Source: Actinotalea endophytica (lineage in GTDB: Bacteria > Actinomycetota > Actinomycetes > Actinomycetales > Cellulomonadaceae). From it: a DNA stretch of 64,000 bases. The notes beneath the pieces were generated by a model. It had not been told where the DNA came from, ran no database searches, and saw only the letters and a program-made list of their open reading frames with translations. How positions within the stretch are numbered: position 1 is the stretch's first letter; each line of letters begins with the position of its first letter. Of the stretch, positions 25,983 through 34,952 are shown in pieces. Where the stretch lies: positions 1-64,000 of the forward strand of contig NZ_JAOVZU010000003.1 of the NCBI RefSeq assembly GCF_025717005.1. The letters are read 5' to 3'. Made by a program: the position numbers and the translations under genes.

Positions 25983-26068
25983 CGGTCCTCGCTCTGGAGC
26001 CCTCATCCGGGCCCGAGACGCTGGAGGCGTCAACCTGAGCAGCGATGCTCGACCAGAGAGGACGAACG

Positions 26069-26434
26069 ATGAAGACCCGGACGATGCTCATGATCGGCGC
26101 GACCACCCTTGGGCTCGCGCTCACCGGAGCCACCGCCGCGAGCGCCGCGACCATCGACGACACCGCTGCCCGCACCATGGCCGGCGCGGGGTTCCACGGC
26201 GGCGACGGCGACTGGACCGGCGGCGGGATGACAGCCGACGAGGACTGGGCGGGCGGTTACCAGGCCGGTGACGGCCTGGGTGACCCGGCCGACTGCCCCT
26301 ACCTCGAGGATGCCGACGCGGACCGCGACCAGGTGCGTGACCGCCTGCGCGACGCCGACGGCGACGGCACACCGGACCGGACGTACGACCGTGTCCAGCA
26401 GCGTCTGCACGACTGCGTCAACCTCGCCGTCTGA
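26069..26434 (+). CDS. Small secreted acidic protein with DxDxDG calcium-binding-like motif
   Basis: This 121-residue protein has a clear Sec signal peptide (MKTRTMLMIG to ASA, about 29 residues). The mature part is rich in Gly and Asp. It carries DADADRDQVRD and DADGDGTPDRTYD; the latter fits the Asp-rich loop of dockerin or thrombospondin type 3 calcium sites. Two cysteines (in ADCPY and HDCVN) could form a disulfide. It is followed after 70 bases by a two-component system with a kinase whose external loop is very short, so metal sensing is an attractive but unproven link. AGAGAGGA precedes the ATG. Confidence 0.75.
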   Translation: MKTRTMLMIGATTLGLALTGATAASAATIDDTAARTMAGAGFHGGDGDWTGGGMTADEDWAGGYQAGDGLGDPADCPYLEDADADRDQVRDRLRDADGDGTPDRTYDRVQQRLHDCVNLAV

Positions 26435-26504
26435 CGCCGTGCACCCCTCGAGCGGCGCGGGCCGAGCTGCCCGCGCCGCTACGCTGCCCGCGGAAGGAGC
26501 CGCC

Positions 26505-27209
26505 ATGCGCACCGTTCTCGTCGTGGACGACGAGCCGCACATCCGCCAGGTCCTGCGCGGCTACCTCGAGTCCGCCGGCCACCGCGTGCTCGAGGCGGAC
26601 AGCGGCGAACGCGCGCTGGAGGTCCTGGGCAGCGACCAGGTCGACCTCGTGCTGCTGGACGTCATGCTGCCGGGGATCGACGGCATCGAGACCTTGCGAC
26701 GGCTGCGCACCACGAGCGACGTCTTCGTGATCCTGGTCACGGCGCGGGCCGAGGAGGTCGACACGCTCGTCGGCCTCGCGGTCGGTGCCGACGACTACGT
26801 CACCAAGCCGTTCAGCCCGCGTGAGGTGGCCGCCCGCGTCGCCGCCGTGCTCCGCCGGGACCGCGGCGCCGCGGCGCCACCCGACGAGTCCGAGGTGATC
26901 CGCTTCCCGGGCTTCGTGCTGGACCTCGCCCGGCACGAGGTGCAGGTGGACGACGCCCCCGTCGAGCTGTCCAGCCTCGAGTTCGACCTGCTCGCGGTGC
27001 TCGCGGCAGCACCGGGCCGGGTGTTCTCCCGCGGGCAGCTCCTGCGCCAGGTGTGGGGTTCCGACTGGTACGGCGACGAGCGCGTCGTCGACGTGCACAT
27101 CCGGTCGATCCGCGCGCGACTCGGTGACGACGTCTCCGCCCCGAGGTTCGTCGCGACCGTGCGCGGTGTCGGCTACAAGTTCGTCGGCGCCGCGGGCGGT
27201 GCACGGTGA
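26505..27209 (+). CDS. OmpR-family response regulator
   Basis: This 234-residue protein has a receiver domain with the acidic pair DDE (residues 8-10), phospho-acceptor Asp52 in LLDVMLPG, and the switch lysine in VTKPFSPREV. A winged-helix DNA-binding domain follows, with the tail VRGVGYKF. AAGGAG lies upstream of the ATG. It overlaps the histidine kinase gene by four bases. Confidence 0.95.
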   Translation: MRTVLVVDDEPHIRQVLRGYLESAGHRVLEADSGERALEVLGSDQVDLVLLDVMLPGIDGIETLRRLRTTSDVFVILVTARAEEVDTLVGLAVGADDYVTKPFSPREVAARVAAVLRRDRGAAAPPDESEVIRFPGFVLDLARHEVQVDDAPVELSSLEFDLLAVLAAAPGRVFSRGQLLRQVWGSDWYGDERVVDVHIRSIRARLGDDVSAPRFVATVRGVGYKFVGAAGGAR

Positions 27210-28348
27210 GGCTGCGACTGCCGACCCGGCTGGTCGCGGCCTTCCTGTCGGTCCTCGCCATCGGCACGCTGGTCTCGCTCGTCACGGTGCGCCTGATCGC
27301 GCCGGGCATCTTCGAGCGCCGGATGGGCATGACCAACGGCCGCGGGATGGGCGGCGGCCAGGGCGTGAGCGCGACCCAGGACGCCTTCGTCGCGGCGCTG
27401 GACCAGTCGCTGCTGCTCGGCGCGCTCGTCTCGGCCCTCCTCGCGGGCGTCGCGGCCGTGCTCCTGGCCCGCAGCATGCTCCGGCCGCTCGACGCGGTGC
27501 GTGGCGCGACCCGGACCATCGCGGCGGGCCGGTACGACGTCCGGGTGCCCCGTTCCGGGGAGCCGGACGTCGACGCGCTCGCCGCCGACGTCAACACCCT
27601 GGCCGGCGCGCTCGCGGACACCGAGACCCGACGCCTGCGGCTGCTCGGTGAGGTCGCGCACGAGATGCGCACCCCGCTGACCGGCCTGAGCGGGTACGTC
27701 GAGGGCCTCGAGGACGGTGTCTTCGCGCCGGACGAGGCGACCCTCGGCGCGATGGACGAGGACCTGCGGCGGCTTCGCCGGCTCGCGGACGACCTGTCCG
27801 CGCTGTCCCGCAGCGAGGAGGGGCGCACCGAGCTCCGGACCGCACCGTGCGACCTCGCGGACCTGACCGCTCGCACGTGCGCGCGCCTCTCGGACGGGTT
27901 GGCCGGGACACCTGTGCGTCTGACGGTGGTGGCACCGCACCCGGTGCCGGTCGTCTGCGACGCCGACCGCGTCCAGCAGGTGCTCACCAACCTGGTCGGC
28001 AACGCGGCCCGCGCCGTGCGCAACGGACCCGGGCACGAGATCCGGGTGGTCGTTGACCGGGTGCCCGGCGCCGCGACCGGGACGACCTCGAGGGGCGGCC
28101 CGGGCGGCTCCGGCGGCATCGCCCGGGTCAGCGTGACCGACCAGGGTGTCGGCCTCACGCACGAGGACCTGGAGCGCGTCTTCGAACGCTTCTACCGGGT
28201 GCCTGGCGCCGAGCGCGGCGAAGGCTCGGGCATCGGCCTGACGATCAGCCGCAGCATCGCCCGCGCGCACGGCGGCGACCTGGTCGCGACGTCGCCCGGT
28301 CCCGGTCACGGGGCCACCTTCACCCTGACCCTTCCGGCGGCCGGCTGA
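27206..28348 (+). CDS. Two-component sensor histidine kinase
   Basis: This 380-residue kinase has two membrane helices (about residues 8-31 and 68-90). Between them is an external loop of only about 36 residues, rich in Met and Gly (RRMGMTNGRGMGGGQGV). A HAMP domain, the phospho-acceptor His152 in EVAHEMRTP, and a full ATPase part with N box, DQGVGL and GSGIGLT follow. So small a sensor loop suggests detection of an ion, membrane stress or a partner protein. A Met-rich loop can bind Cu(I) or similar ions, an inference. It lies between its regulator gene and an RND exporter that may be a target. Confidence 0.94.
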   Translation: MRLRLPTRLVAAFLSVLAIGTLVSLVTVRLIAPGIFERRMGMTNGRGMGGGQGVSATQDAFVAALDQSLLLGALVSALLAGVAAVLLARSMLRPLDAVRGATRTIAAGRYDVRVPRSGEPDVDALAADVNTLAGALADTETRRLRLLGEVAHEMRTPLTGLSGYVEGLEDGVFAPDEATLGAMDEDLRRLRRLADDLSALSRSEEGRTELRTAPCDLADLTARTCARLSDGLAGTPVRLTVVAPHPVPVVCDADRVQQVLTNLVGNAARAVRNGPGHEIRVVVDRVPGAATGTTSRGGPGGSGGIARVSVTDQGVGLTHEDLERVFERFYRVPGAERGEGSGIGLTISRSIARAHGGDLVATSPGPGHGATFTLTLPAAG

Positions 28349-28442
28349 CCCGGCTCCCGCCTGCGCCGGGAACCCGGGGGGCCGTCCGGACGTCTGGGAT
28401 GATCGTGAGGGCGCGTCCGGCGCCCTGTCCGAGGAGTCCCCC

Positions 28443-31400
28443 ATGTCCTGGCTCGCGCGCGGCTCACTCGCCAACCGGTCGGTCGTCACCCTGCTCGCGC
28501 TCGGCATCGCCGTGTTCGGGGTGCTGAGCGCCGGCGCGCTCAAGCAGGAGCTGATCCCGTCCCTGCAGATCCCCACCGCGGTCGTGCTCTCGATCTACCC
28601 GGGTGCGTCGCCGCAGATCGTCGAGCAGCAGGTCACCGTGCCCGTCGAGGACGCCGTCGGCACCGTGACCGACGTCGAGACGGTGTCCGCCACGTCGAGC
28701 ACCGGCCTGTCGGTCGTCACGGTCCAGCTGCGGTACGGGGTGGACCTCGACCAGACCGCGCAGGCGCTCCAGCAGGCCGTCACACGCTCGGCGGCCACGC
28801 TGCCGTCGTCGGTGTCCCCGACCGTCTTCACCGGCTCGATCGACCAGTTCCCGGTGATCCAGCTCGCGGTCAGCGGCGGCGAGGACGAGGCCGCGCTGTC
28901 GGCGCTGCTCGACGAGCAGGTCGTGCCCCGCCTCGCCGAGATCCCCGGTGTCCGGGACGTCGAGGTGACCGGCACGCAGGCCGACCAGGTGGTGCTCGAG
29001 ACCGATCCGTTGCGGCTCGCCGCCGCAGGCGTCTCGCTCGCGTCCCTGTCCACCCTCCTGCAGGACAACGGGCTCGTGCTGCCCGGCGGCACGATCACCG
29101 AGGGCGACGTCAGCAAGCCGGTCCAGGTCGGCAGCCGGATCACGTCGCTCGACGAGCTGGCCGCGCTGCCTCTGACGACCACCGACGGCGGCGTGACCAC
29201 CGTCGGAGCGGTGGCCGACGTCCAGATCCAGCCGACGACGCTGACGTCCTACTCGCGCCTCAACGGCCAGCCCTCGCTGGCGATCTCGGTGACCAAGACC
29301 CCGGACGGGAACACGGTCGAGATCTCCCACGGCGTGACGGACGTTCTCGACGAGGTCAGCGCCAGGCTCGGCGGGGACGTCGAGGTCGCTGTGGTCTTCG
29401 ACCAGGCGCCGTACATCGAGGAGTCGATCAACGGCCTGGCGACCGAGGGCGGGCTCGGCCTCGCGTTCGCGGTGCTGGTGATCCTGCTGTTCCTCGCCTC
29501 GCTGCGCTCGACGCTGGTGTCCGCGATCTCGATCCCGATGTCGTTGCTGGTCACGTTCATCGCGCTGCGGGTCGGCGGCTACTCGCTGAACATCCTCACG
29601 CTCGGCGCCATGACCATCGCGATCGGCCGCGTGGTCGACGACTCGATCGTGGTGATCGAGAACATCAAGCGGCACCTGTCCTACGGCGAGCCGAAGACCA
29701 AGGCGATCCTGGGCGCCGTGCGCGAGGTGGCCGGTGCGATCACGTCGTCGACGGTCGCGACGGTCGCGGTGTTCCTGCCGATCGGCCTGGTGGGTGGCAT
29801 GGTCGGCGAGCTGTTCCGGCCGTTCGCGTTCACCGTGGCGATCGCGATGGGCGCTTCGCTGCTGGTCGCGCTCACCCTCGTCCCGGTGCTCGCGTCCTGG
29901 TTCCTCAAGGCCCCGCCGGATCCCGACCCGGCGGCGACCCGCGCGGCCGCCGAGGCGAAGGAGCGCCGCTCGCTGCTCGCGCGCGCCTACCTGCCGACGC
30001 TGCGCTGGTCGGTCGCCCACCCGGTGATCACGCTGGTCCTCGCGCTCGGCGTGTTCGCCGGCACGCTCGCCCTCGTGCCGCGCCTGGAGACCACCTTCAT
30101 CGGCGACTCGGGTCAGGACACCCTGACGGTGACCGAGACCTTCGCCCCCGGCACCTCGCTGGCCGCCCAGGACGCCGACGCCCGGGTCGTCGAGCAGGCG
30201 CTGATGGACACGGCGGGCGTCGCGACCGTGCAGTCCACGGTCGGCAGCGCGAGCGGCCTTCAGGCGGCGTTCGGCGGCAGCACCCCGACCGCCACGTTCG
30301 CGGTCACCCTCGCCGACGGGACGGACGTCGAGCAGGCGGACACCGACGTCCGGGCGGCGCTCGCCGACCTCGACGTGCTCGGCGAGGTCGCGCTGGCCGG
30401 CGGCGACAGCGGGTTCGGCAGCTCCACGGTCGACGTGCTCGTCACCGCCGCCGACGACACCGCGCTCACGACCGCCGCGGACCAGGTGACCGCAGCGGTC
30501 GCCGGGCTGAGCTCGGTCACCGACGTCACGAACAACCTGTCCGCCGACCAGCCGACCGTCGAGGTCGCGATCGACGGCGCGAGCGCTGCCGCCGCGGGCC
30601 TGAGCGAGGCCCAGCTCGCCGGCACGGTCGCGGCGCTGACCAACCCCCAGCCCATCGGCCAGGTGACGGTCGACGGGACCACGATGGACGTGCGGGTGGA
30701 CGCCATCACCCCACCGCAGAGCGTCGCGGAGCTCCAGGCCTTCCCGCTGCCCACCGCGGCCGGTGCGGTCCCGCTGGGTCAGGTCGCCGAGGTCAGCTCG
30801 GTGGACTCCCCCACGTCGCTGTCCCGGGTGGACGGCTCACGCGCGGCGACCGTGTCGGCGACGCCCGTCGGGCAGGACCTCGGCGCGGTGACGCGCGAGA
30901 TCTCCGACGCGATCGACGCGATCGACCTGCCCGCGGGCGTCGACGTCACCGTGGGCGGCGTCGCGGCCGACCAGCAGGACGCCTTCGCCGACCTCGGGCT
31001 GGCGCTGCTCGCCGCGATCGGGATCGTCTACCTCGTGATGGTGGCGACCTTCCGGAGCCTGGTGCAGCCGCTCGTGCTGCTCGTCTCGGTGCCGTTCGCC
31101 GCGACCGGCGCGCTGCTGATGCTGCTCGGCACCGGCACGCCGCTGGGCGTCGCCGCGCTGATCGGGCTGCTCATGCTGGTCGGCATCGTGGTCACCAACG
31201 CGATCGTGCTGATCGACCTGGTCAACCAGTACCGCGAGCAAGGGCGTGGTCTGGCCGAGGCGGTCACCGAGGGTGCGCGCAAGCGGCTGCGCCCGATCCT
31301 GATGACCGCGGCCGCGACGATCCTCGCGCTCACGCCGATGGCCCTCGGCCTGACCGGCGGCGGTGTGTTCATCTCCCGCCCGCTCGCGCTGGTCGTGATC

Positions 31401-31532
31401 GGTGGCCTGATCACCTCGACGCTGCTGACCCTGGTGATCGTCCCGGTGCTGTACACGCTCGTGGAGCGGCTGGCCGGGCGGTTCCGCCGCGGGCGGGAGC
31501 CCGAGCACCTCGGCGGCGCTCACACCGCCTGA
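28443..31532 (+). CDS. RND-family efflux transporter, AcrB/HAE1-like
   Basis: This 1029-residue protein has the RND duplication: twelve membrane helices with two large extracytoplasmic loops (about residues 33-330 and 545-850). The proton relay GRVVDDSIVVIENIKRHL keeps two adjacent aspartates in helix 4. No periplasmic adaptor or outer membrane channel gene is nearby, as expected for a Gram-positive cell. Actinobacterial members of this branch export hydrophobic compounds or are orphans. It follows the two-component genes by 94 bases on the same strand, so regulation by that system is plausible. GAGGAG precedes the ATG. Confidence 0.95.
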   Translation: MSWLARGSLANRSVVTLLALGIAVFGVLSAGALKQELIPSLQIPTAVVLSIYPGASPQIVEQQVTVPVEDAVGTVTDVETVSATSSTGLSVVTVQLRYGVDLDQTAQALQQAVTRSAATLPSSVSPTVFTGSIDQFPVIQLAVSGGEDEAALSALLDEQVVPRLAEIPGVRDVEVTGTQADQVVLETDPLRLAAAGVSLASLSTLLQDNGLVLPGGTITEGDVSKPVQVGSRITSLDELAALPLTTTDGGVTTVGAVADVQIQPTTLTSYSRLNGQPSLAISVTKTPDGNTVEISHGVTDVLDEVSARLGGDVEVAVVFDQAPYIEESINGLATEGGLGLAFAVLVILLFLASLRSTLVSAISIPMSLLVTFIALRVGGYSLNILTLGAMTIAIGRVVDDSIVVIENIKRHLSYGEPKTKAILGAVREVAGAITSSTVATVAVFLPIGLVGGMVGELFRPFAFTVAIAMGASLLVALTLVPVLASWFLKAPPDPDPAATRAAAEAKERRSLLARAYLPTLRWSVAHPVITLVLALGVFAGTLALVPRLETTFIGDSGQDTLTVTETFAPGTSLAAQDADARVVEQALMDTAGVATVQSTVGSASGLQAAFGGSTPTATFAVTLADGTDVEQADTDVRAALADLDVLGEVALAGGDSGFGSSTVDVLVTAADDTALTTAADQVTAAVAGLSSVTDVTNNLSADQPTVEVAIDGASAAAAGLSEAQLAGTVAALTNPQPIGQVTVDGTTMDVRVDAITPPQSVAELQAFPLPTAAGAVPLGQVAEVSSVDSPTSLSRVDGSRAATVSATPVGQDLGAVTREISDAIDAIDLPAGVDVTVGGVAADQQDAFADLGLALLAAIGIVYLVMVATFRSLVQPLVLLVSVPFAATGALLMLLGTGTPLGVAALIGLLMLVGIVVTNAIVLIDLVNQYREQGRGLAEAVTEGARKRLRPILMTAAATILALTPMALGLTGGGVFISRPLALVVIGGLITSTLLTLVIVPVLYTLVERLAGRFRRGREPEHLGGAHTA

Positions 31533-31557
31533 GCAGGCGCGGGCCCGCGGGGCCGAC

Positions 31558-31900
31558 TCACGCCGGTGCGCGTCGGGAAGGCAACGGGAGCGGAAGCACG
31601 AGGTGCACGTCGGCCGGCTCGCGGGCGAACCACGTGGGGTCGGGCGGGTCCGCCGGGACCGCTCCGAACCGGCGGTAGACGGCGACCGTGCGGGCCGTGC
31701 GCGTCGTCCCAGTCGGGTTCGGTCCAGGACACGGCCCGCTCGACGAGCTCGCCGTCGCGCGCCTCGACGATCGCGTCCACGGACTCCGAGCGTTCGAAGG
31801 CGCGAAGGTCGTCCGGGACGAGCCGCTCCAGACGCCGGAGCACGAGCCCCGCCCCGTCGCGCACACCGGCTCCGTCCGGACGCTGCCAGGAGCGCCCAGC
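31558..31900 (-). pseudogene. Collapsed GNAT N-acetyltransferase gene
   Basis: Two short segments in different frames look like the two ends of one GNAT protein. The first, from about 31864 down, reads LRRLERLVPDDLRAFERSESVDAIV and then DGELVERAVSW, like the N-terminus of the IDRSExVDxxY-type acetyltransferases. The second, in another frame from about 31697 to 31558, reads VAVYRRFGAVPADPPD and DVHLVLPL, like their C-terminus. The central acetyl-CoA-binding part (about 100 residues in the family) is missing, and the frames differ at the join. An internal deletion with decay explains this. The family match is from memory of conserved segments. Confidence 0.45.
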
Positions 31901-31937
31901 ATGACAGCGCCGCTCGTCGCGCCGGCGCCGAACGCGG

Positions 31938-32990
31938 TCACGCGTGCCGGTGCGTCCACTCCAGGAGACGATCCACCGGCCAGGTGGTCACCACACGCTC
32001 CGGGTCGATGCCGCGCGCCGCGAGCCGGTCGCACGCCTCGAGGAGCCAGTCGAGCTGTCCGGGTGCGTGCGCGTCGGAGTCGATCGCGAAGAGGCACCCG
32101 GCCTCGTCCGCCAGCGCGAGGAGGTCGTCCGGCGGGTCCTGGCGGTCCGGGCGGGCGTTGACCTCGACCGCGACGCGACGCTCGGCGCAGGCCGCGAACA
32201 CGGCCTCGGCGTCGAACTCGCTGGGTGGGCGGATCCGCCCGCGGACGCGTCGGCCGGTGCAGTGCCCGAGCACGTCGGTGGCCGGGTCCCGCACGGCCGC
32301 GACCATCCGCCGGGTCATCGCTTCGCGCTCCATCCGGAGCTTGGAGTGCACCGAGGCGACCACCACGTCGAGCTCGGCGAGCAGGCCGGGCTCCTGGTCG
32401 AGCGTGCCGTCGTCGAGCACGTCCACCTCGATCCCGGTGAGCAGGCGGAGCGGCCGGTCACCCGTGTCGAGGACCGTGTTCATCGCCGCGATGCGCCGTA
32501 CCTGGGTCCGCAGTCGCTGGGCCGAGAGCCCGTTGGCCACGGTGAGCCGCGGCGAGTGGTCGGTGATCGCCAGGTAGTCGTGCCCGATCGTGAACCCGGC
32601 GAGCGCCATGTCCTGGATCGGTGTCGCGCCGTCGCTGGCGTCCGTGTGGGCGTGCAGGTCCCCGCGAACGCGGTCCCGCAACGCGCGGCCGGCGACACTC
32701 GCGGTCGCGACGCGCGCCGCGAGGTCGTCCTCGAGCTCGGTCAGGGCGCCCGGTCGCTCTCCGCCGAGCACCTCCTCGACCACGGCCGCGGTGCTCCGTC
32801 CGACGCCGCTCAGCGCGGTCCAGTCCCCGGCCCGGCGGTGCCCGCGCCAGGAGTCGTCGTCGAGGTCGCGGATGAGGTCACCGGCCCTGCGGTACGCGGC
32901 CGACCGGTACTCGGACGCCTGGGAGCGCTCGAGCAGGAAGGCGATGCGGTGCAGCGCCGCGACGACGTCGTCCCGAGCGGGTCCGCCCAC
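31938..32990 (-). CDS. PHP-domain phosphoesterase with helix-hairpin-helix region, PolX C-terminal-like
   Basis: This 350-residue protein starts with a helical region like the DNA-binding part of family X polymerases (FLLERSQASEYRSAAYRRAGDLIRDL, then ALSGVGRSTAAVVEEVL, a hairpin motif). A PHP domain follows: RGDLHAHTDASDG, ITDHSPRLTV, TGIEVDVL, VASVHSKL, GHCTGR and AIDSDAHAPGQLDWL. All metal ligands of the PHP site are present, but the polymerase palm is absent. In PolX the PHP domain removes 3' nucleotides or phosphates. It starts 3 bases past ku, so a role in cleaning break ends is likely. Confidence 0.9.
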   Translation of the reverse strand: MGGPARDDVVAALHRIAFLLERSQASEYRSAAYRRAGDLIRDLDDDSWRGHRRAGDWTALSGVGRSTAAVVEEVLGGERPGALTELEDDLAARVATASVAGRALRDRVRGDLHAHTDASDGATPIQDMALAGFTIGHDYLAITDHSPRLTVANGLSAQRLRTQVRRIAAMNTVLDTGDRPLRLLTGIEVDVLDDGTLDQEPGLLAELDVVVASVHSKLRMEREAMTRRMVAAVRDPATDVLGHCTGRRVRGRIRPPSEFDAEAVFAACAERRVAVEVNARPDRQDPPDDLLALADEAGCLFAIDSDAHAPGQLDWLLEACDRLAARGIDPERVVTTWPVDRLLEWTHRHA

Positions 32991-32993
32991 CGG

Positions 32994-33851
32994 TCAGGAC
33001 GCCCGGCGCTTGCCGGCCTTCTTCGCGGGCTTCGCCTCGGACTCGTCAGGTTCCTCGGGCGACTCGCCGCGGGCCTGGCGGGCCTTCTCGACGCTGCGCT
33101 GCAGGGCGGAGAGCAGGTCGACGACGTCGCCGCCCTCCTCGTCGCCCTCGGTCGCGGCGTGCTCGACCACCGCCCCGGTCGAGACCTTCTCGGCGATCAC
33201 GGCCTCGAGTGCCTCGGCGTAGTGGTCGGTGAACTGCGACGGGTCGAGGTCCATCGCCATCGACTCCACGAGCGAGGCCGCCATGGTCTGCTCCTGGGTC
33301 TTGAGCTGGACGTCGGCGTCGAGCACGTCGAACTCGGCGGCCCGGACCTCGTCGGGCCACAGCAGGGTCTGCAGGCAGATCACGTCGCCGCGCACCCGCA
33401 GCACCGCCATCGACTCGCGCTGGCGCAGCGCCACCGTGACCAACGCGACCCGCTCGGTGGTCTCCAGCGCCTCCCGCAGCAGGGTGTACGGCTTGATCGC
33501 CGCCGCGTCCGGCTCGAGGTAGTACGTGCGCCCGAGCATGATCGGGTCCACCTGGTCCTCGGGCACGAAACCCTCGACCGCGATCTCCCGGTCGGTGGAC
33601 AGCGGCAGGTGCGCGAGATCGTCGTCGGTGAGGACGACCATCCGCCCGTCGTCGGTCTCGTAGCCCTTGACGATCTGGTCGGCCGGGACCTCCTCGCCGT
33701 CGATCGCGCACACCTTGCGGTAGCGGATCCGGCCGCCGTCCGTCTCGTGCACCTGGTGCAGCGCGACGCTGTGCTCCCCGGTCGCCGCGTACAACCGGAC
33801 CGGCACGTTGACCAGGCCGAACGCCACCGCGCCCTTCCAGATCGCGCGCAT
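32994..33851 (-). CDS. ku: DNA end-binding protein Ku
   Basis: Bacterial Ku homodimers load on double-strand breaks and recruit LigD. The 285-residue protein begins MRAIWKGAVAFGLVNVPVRLY, the standard Ku start, has RYRKVCAIDGEEVPADQIVKGYE, and ends in a Lys/Ala-rich tail (KPAKKAGKRRAS) that in the family aids DNA sliding and ligase contact. The ATG at 33851 has GGAGG upstream. It is divergent from a LigD-type polymerase gene and cotranscribed with a PHP phosphoesterase. Confidence 0.96.
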   Translation of the reverse strand: MRAIWKGAVAFGLVNVPVRLYAATGEHSVALHQVHETDGGRIRYRKVCAIDGEEVPADQIVKGYETDDGRMVVLTDDDLAHLPLSTDREIAVEGFVPEDQVDPIMLGRTYYLEPDAAAIKPYTLLREALETTERVALVTVALRQRESMAVLRVRGDVICLQTLLWPDEVRAAEFDVLDADVQLKTQEQTMAASLVESMAMDLDPSQFTDHYAEALEAVIAEKVSTGAVVEHAATEGDEEGGDVVDLLSALQRSVEKARQARGESPEEPDESEAKPAKKAGKRRAS

Positions 33852-34018
33852 CGCGTCGCCTCCTCGCTGACCACTCCGAGCGGCGAGGTGCCACCCGGCC
33901 CCTTGCTGGGCAGGATGGTGCACACGAGCCGTCCGCGCCACCCCTGGAGGCCCGATGACCTGCACGAAGGCCGCTCGCCGACCTGCCGCACCGCACCGCT
34001 GCCCGGCCTGGGCGACCC

Positions 34019-34906
34019 GTGGCTGAGGAGCAGTGGGTCGACGTCGAGGGGCGTCGGGTGCGGCTCAGCAACCTCAGCAAGGTGCTCTGGCCGGCGACCG
34101 GCACCACCAAGGGCGAGATGCTGCACTACTACAGCCAGGTCGCCCCGGCGATCCTGCGTCAGCTCGCCGACCGGCCGGTGACCCGGGTGCGCTACCCCGA
34201 CGGGGTCGAGGCCGAGCGGTTCTTCGAGAAGAACGTCCCGGCCGGCACGCCGGACTGGGTACGCCACCACGCCCTGCCGGCCAGTCCGGGCGCGCCCGAC
34301 GACCCCGGGACCGAGGGCACCGTCGTCGACCTGCCGGTGCTCGACGGCCTGCCCGCGCTGATCTGGGTCGCCAACCTCGGCGCCGTCGAGCTGCACACCC
34401 CGCAGTGGCGGGTCGGCCCGCGCGGCGGCGTGCACCCACCGGACCGCCTGGTCGTCGACCTCGACCCCGGTCCTGGTGCCGGCCTCGCGGACTGCGCGCG
34501 AGCGGCGCACCTGATCGCCGACCGGCTCGCCACGGACGGGCTCGACCAGACCGTGCCGGTCACCAGCGGCAGCAAGGGCATGCAGCTGTACGCGACGCTC
34601 GACGGTCGGCGCTCGGCCGCCGACGTGCACGGCTACGCCAAGGACCTCGCCCGCGAGCTGGCTCGCGCCCATCCGGACCTGCTGGTCGCCGACCAGAAGC
34701 GCACCCTGCGTCCCGGCAAGGTGCTGCTCGACTGGTCGCAGAACCACCCGGCGAAGACCACGATCACGCCGTACTCGATGCGCGGCCGCGAGCACCCGAC
34801 GGTCGCAGCACCGCGCACCTGGGACGAGGTCGGCCCCGGGCTGCGCCAGCTGGAGTGGGACGAGGTGCTCGACCGCCTGGCCGACGTCGGCGACCTCATG
34901 CCGTGA
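34019..34906 (+). CDS. LigD-type polymerase domain protein (stand-alone PolDom, primase-polymerase)
   Basis: This 295-residue protein is the archaeo-eukaryotic primase-like polymerase module of bacterial end joining, without ligase or phosphoesterase domains. It has LSNLSKVLWPATGTTKGEMLHYY near the N-terminus, the metal-binding DLDPGPGAG, SGSKGMQLYA, and the third acidic position in VLLDWSQN. It would fill gaps with ribonucleotides at Ku-bound ends. No ATP-dependent ligase is visible in this window, so the ligase must be encoded elsewhere. The GTG start lacks a clear ribosome binding site. Confidence 0.93.
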   Translation: MAEEQWVDVEGRRVRLSNLSKVLWPATGTTKGEMLHYYSQVAPAILRQLADRPVTRVRYPDGVEAERFFEKNVPAGTPDWVRHHALPASPGAPDDPGTEGTVVDLPVLDGLPALIWVANLGAVELHTPQWRVGPRGGVHPPDRLVVDLDPGPGAGLADCARAAHLIADRLATDGLDQTVPVTSGSKGMQLYATLDGRRSAADVHGYAKDLARELARAHPDLLVADQKRTLRPGKVLLDWSQNHPAKTTITPYSMRGREHPTVAAPRTWDEVGPGLRQLEWDEVLDRLADVGDLMP

Positions 34907-34952
34907 GGTGGCGGGGCTGGGACCGGCACCGTGGGCGTGCTTGGCTGTGCCC

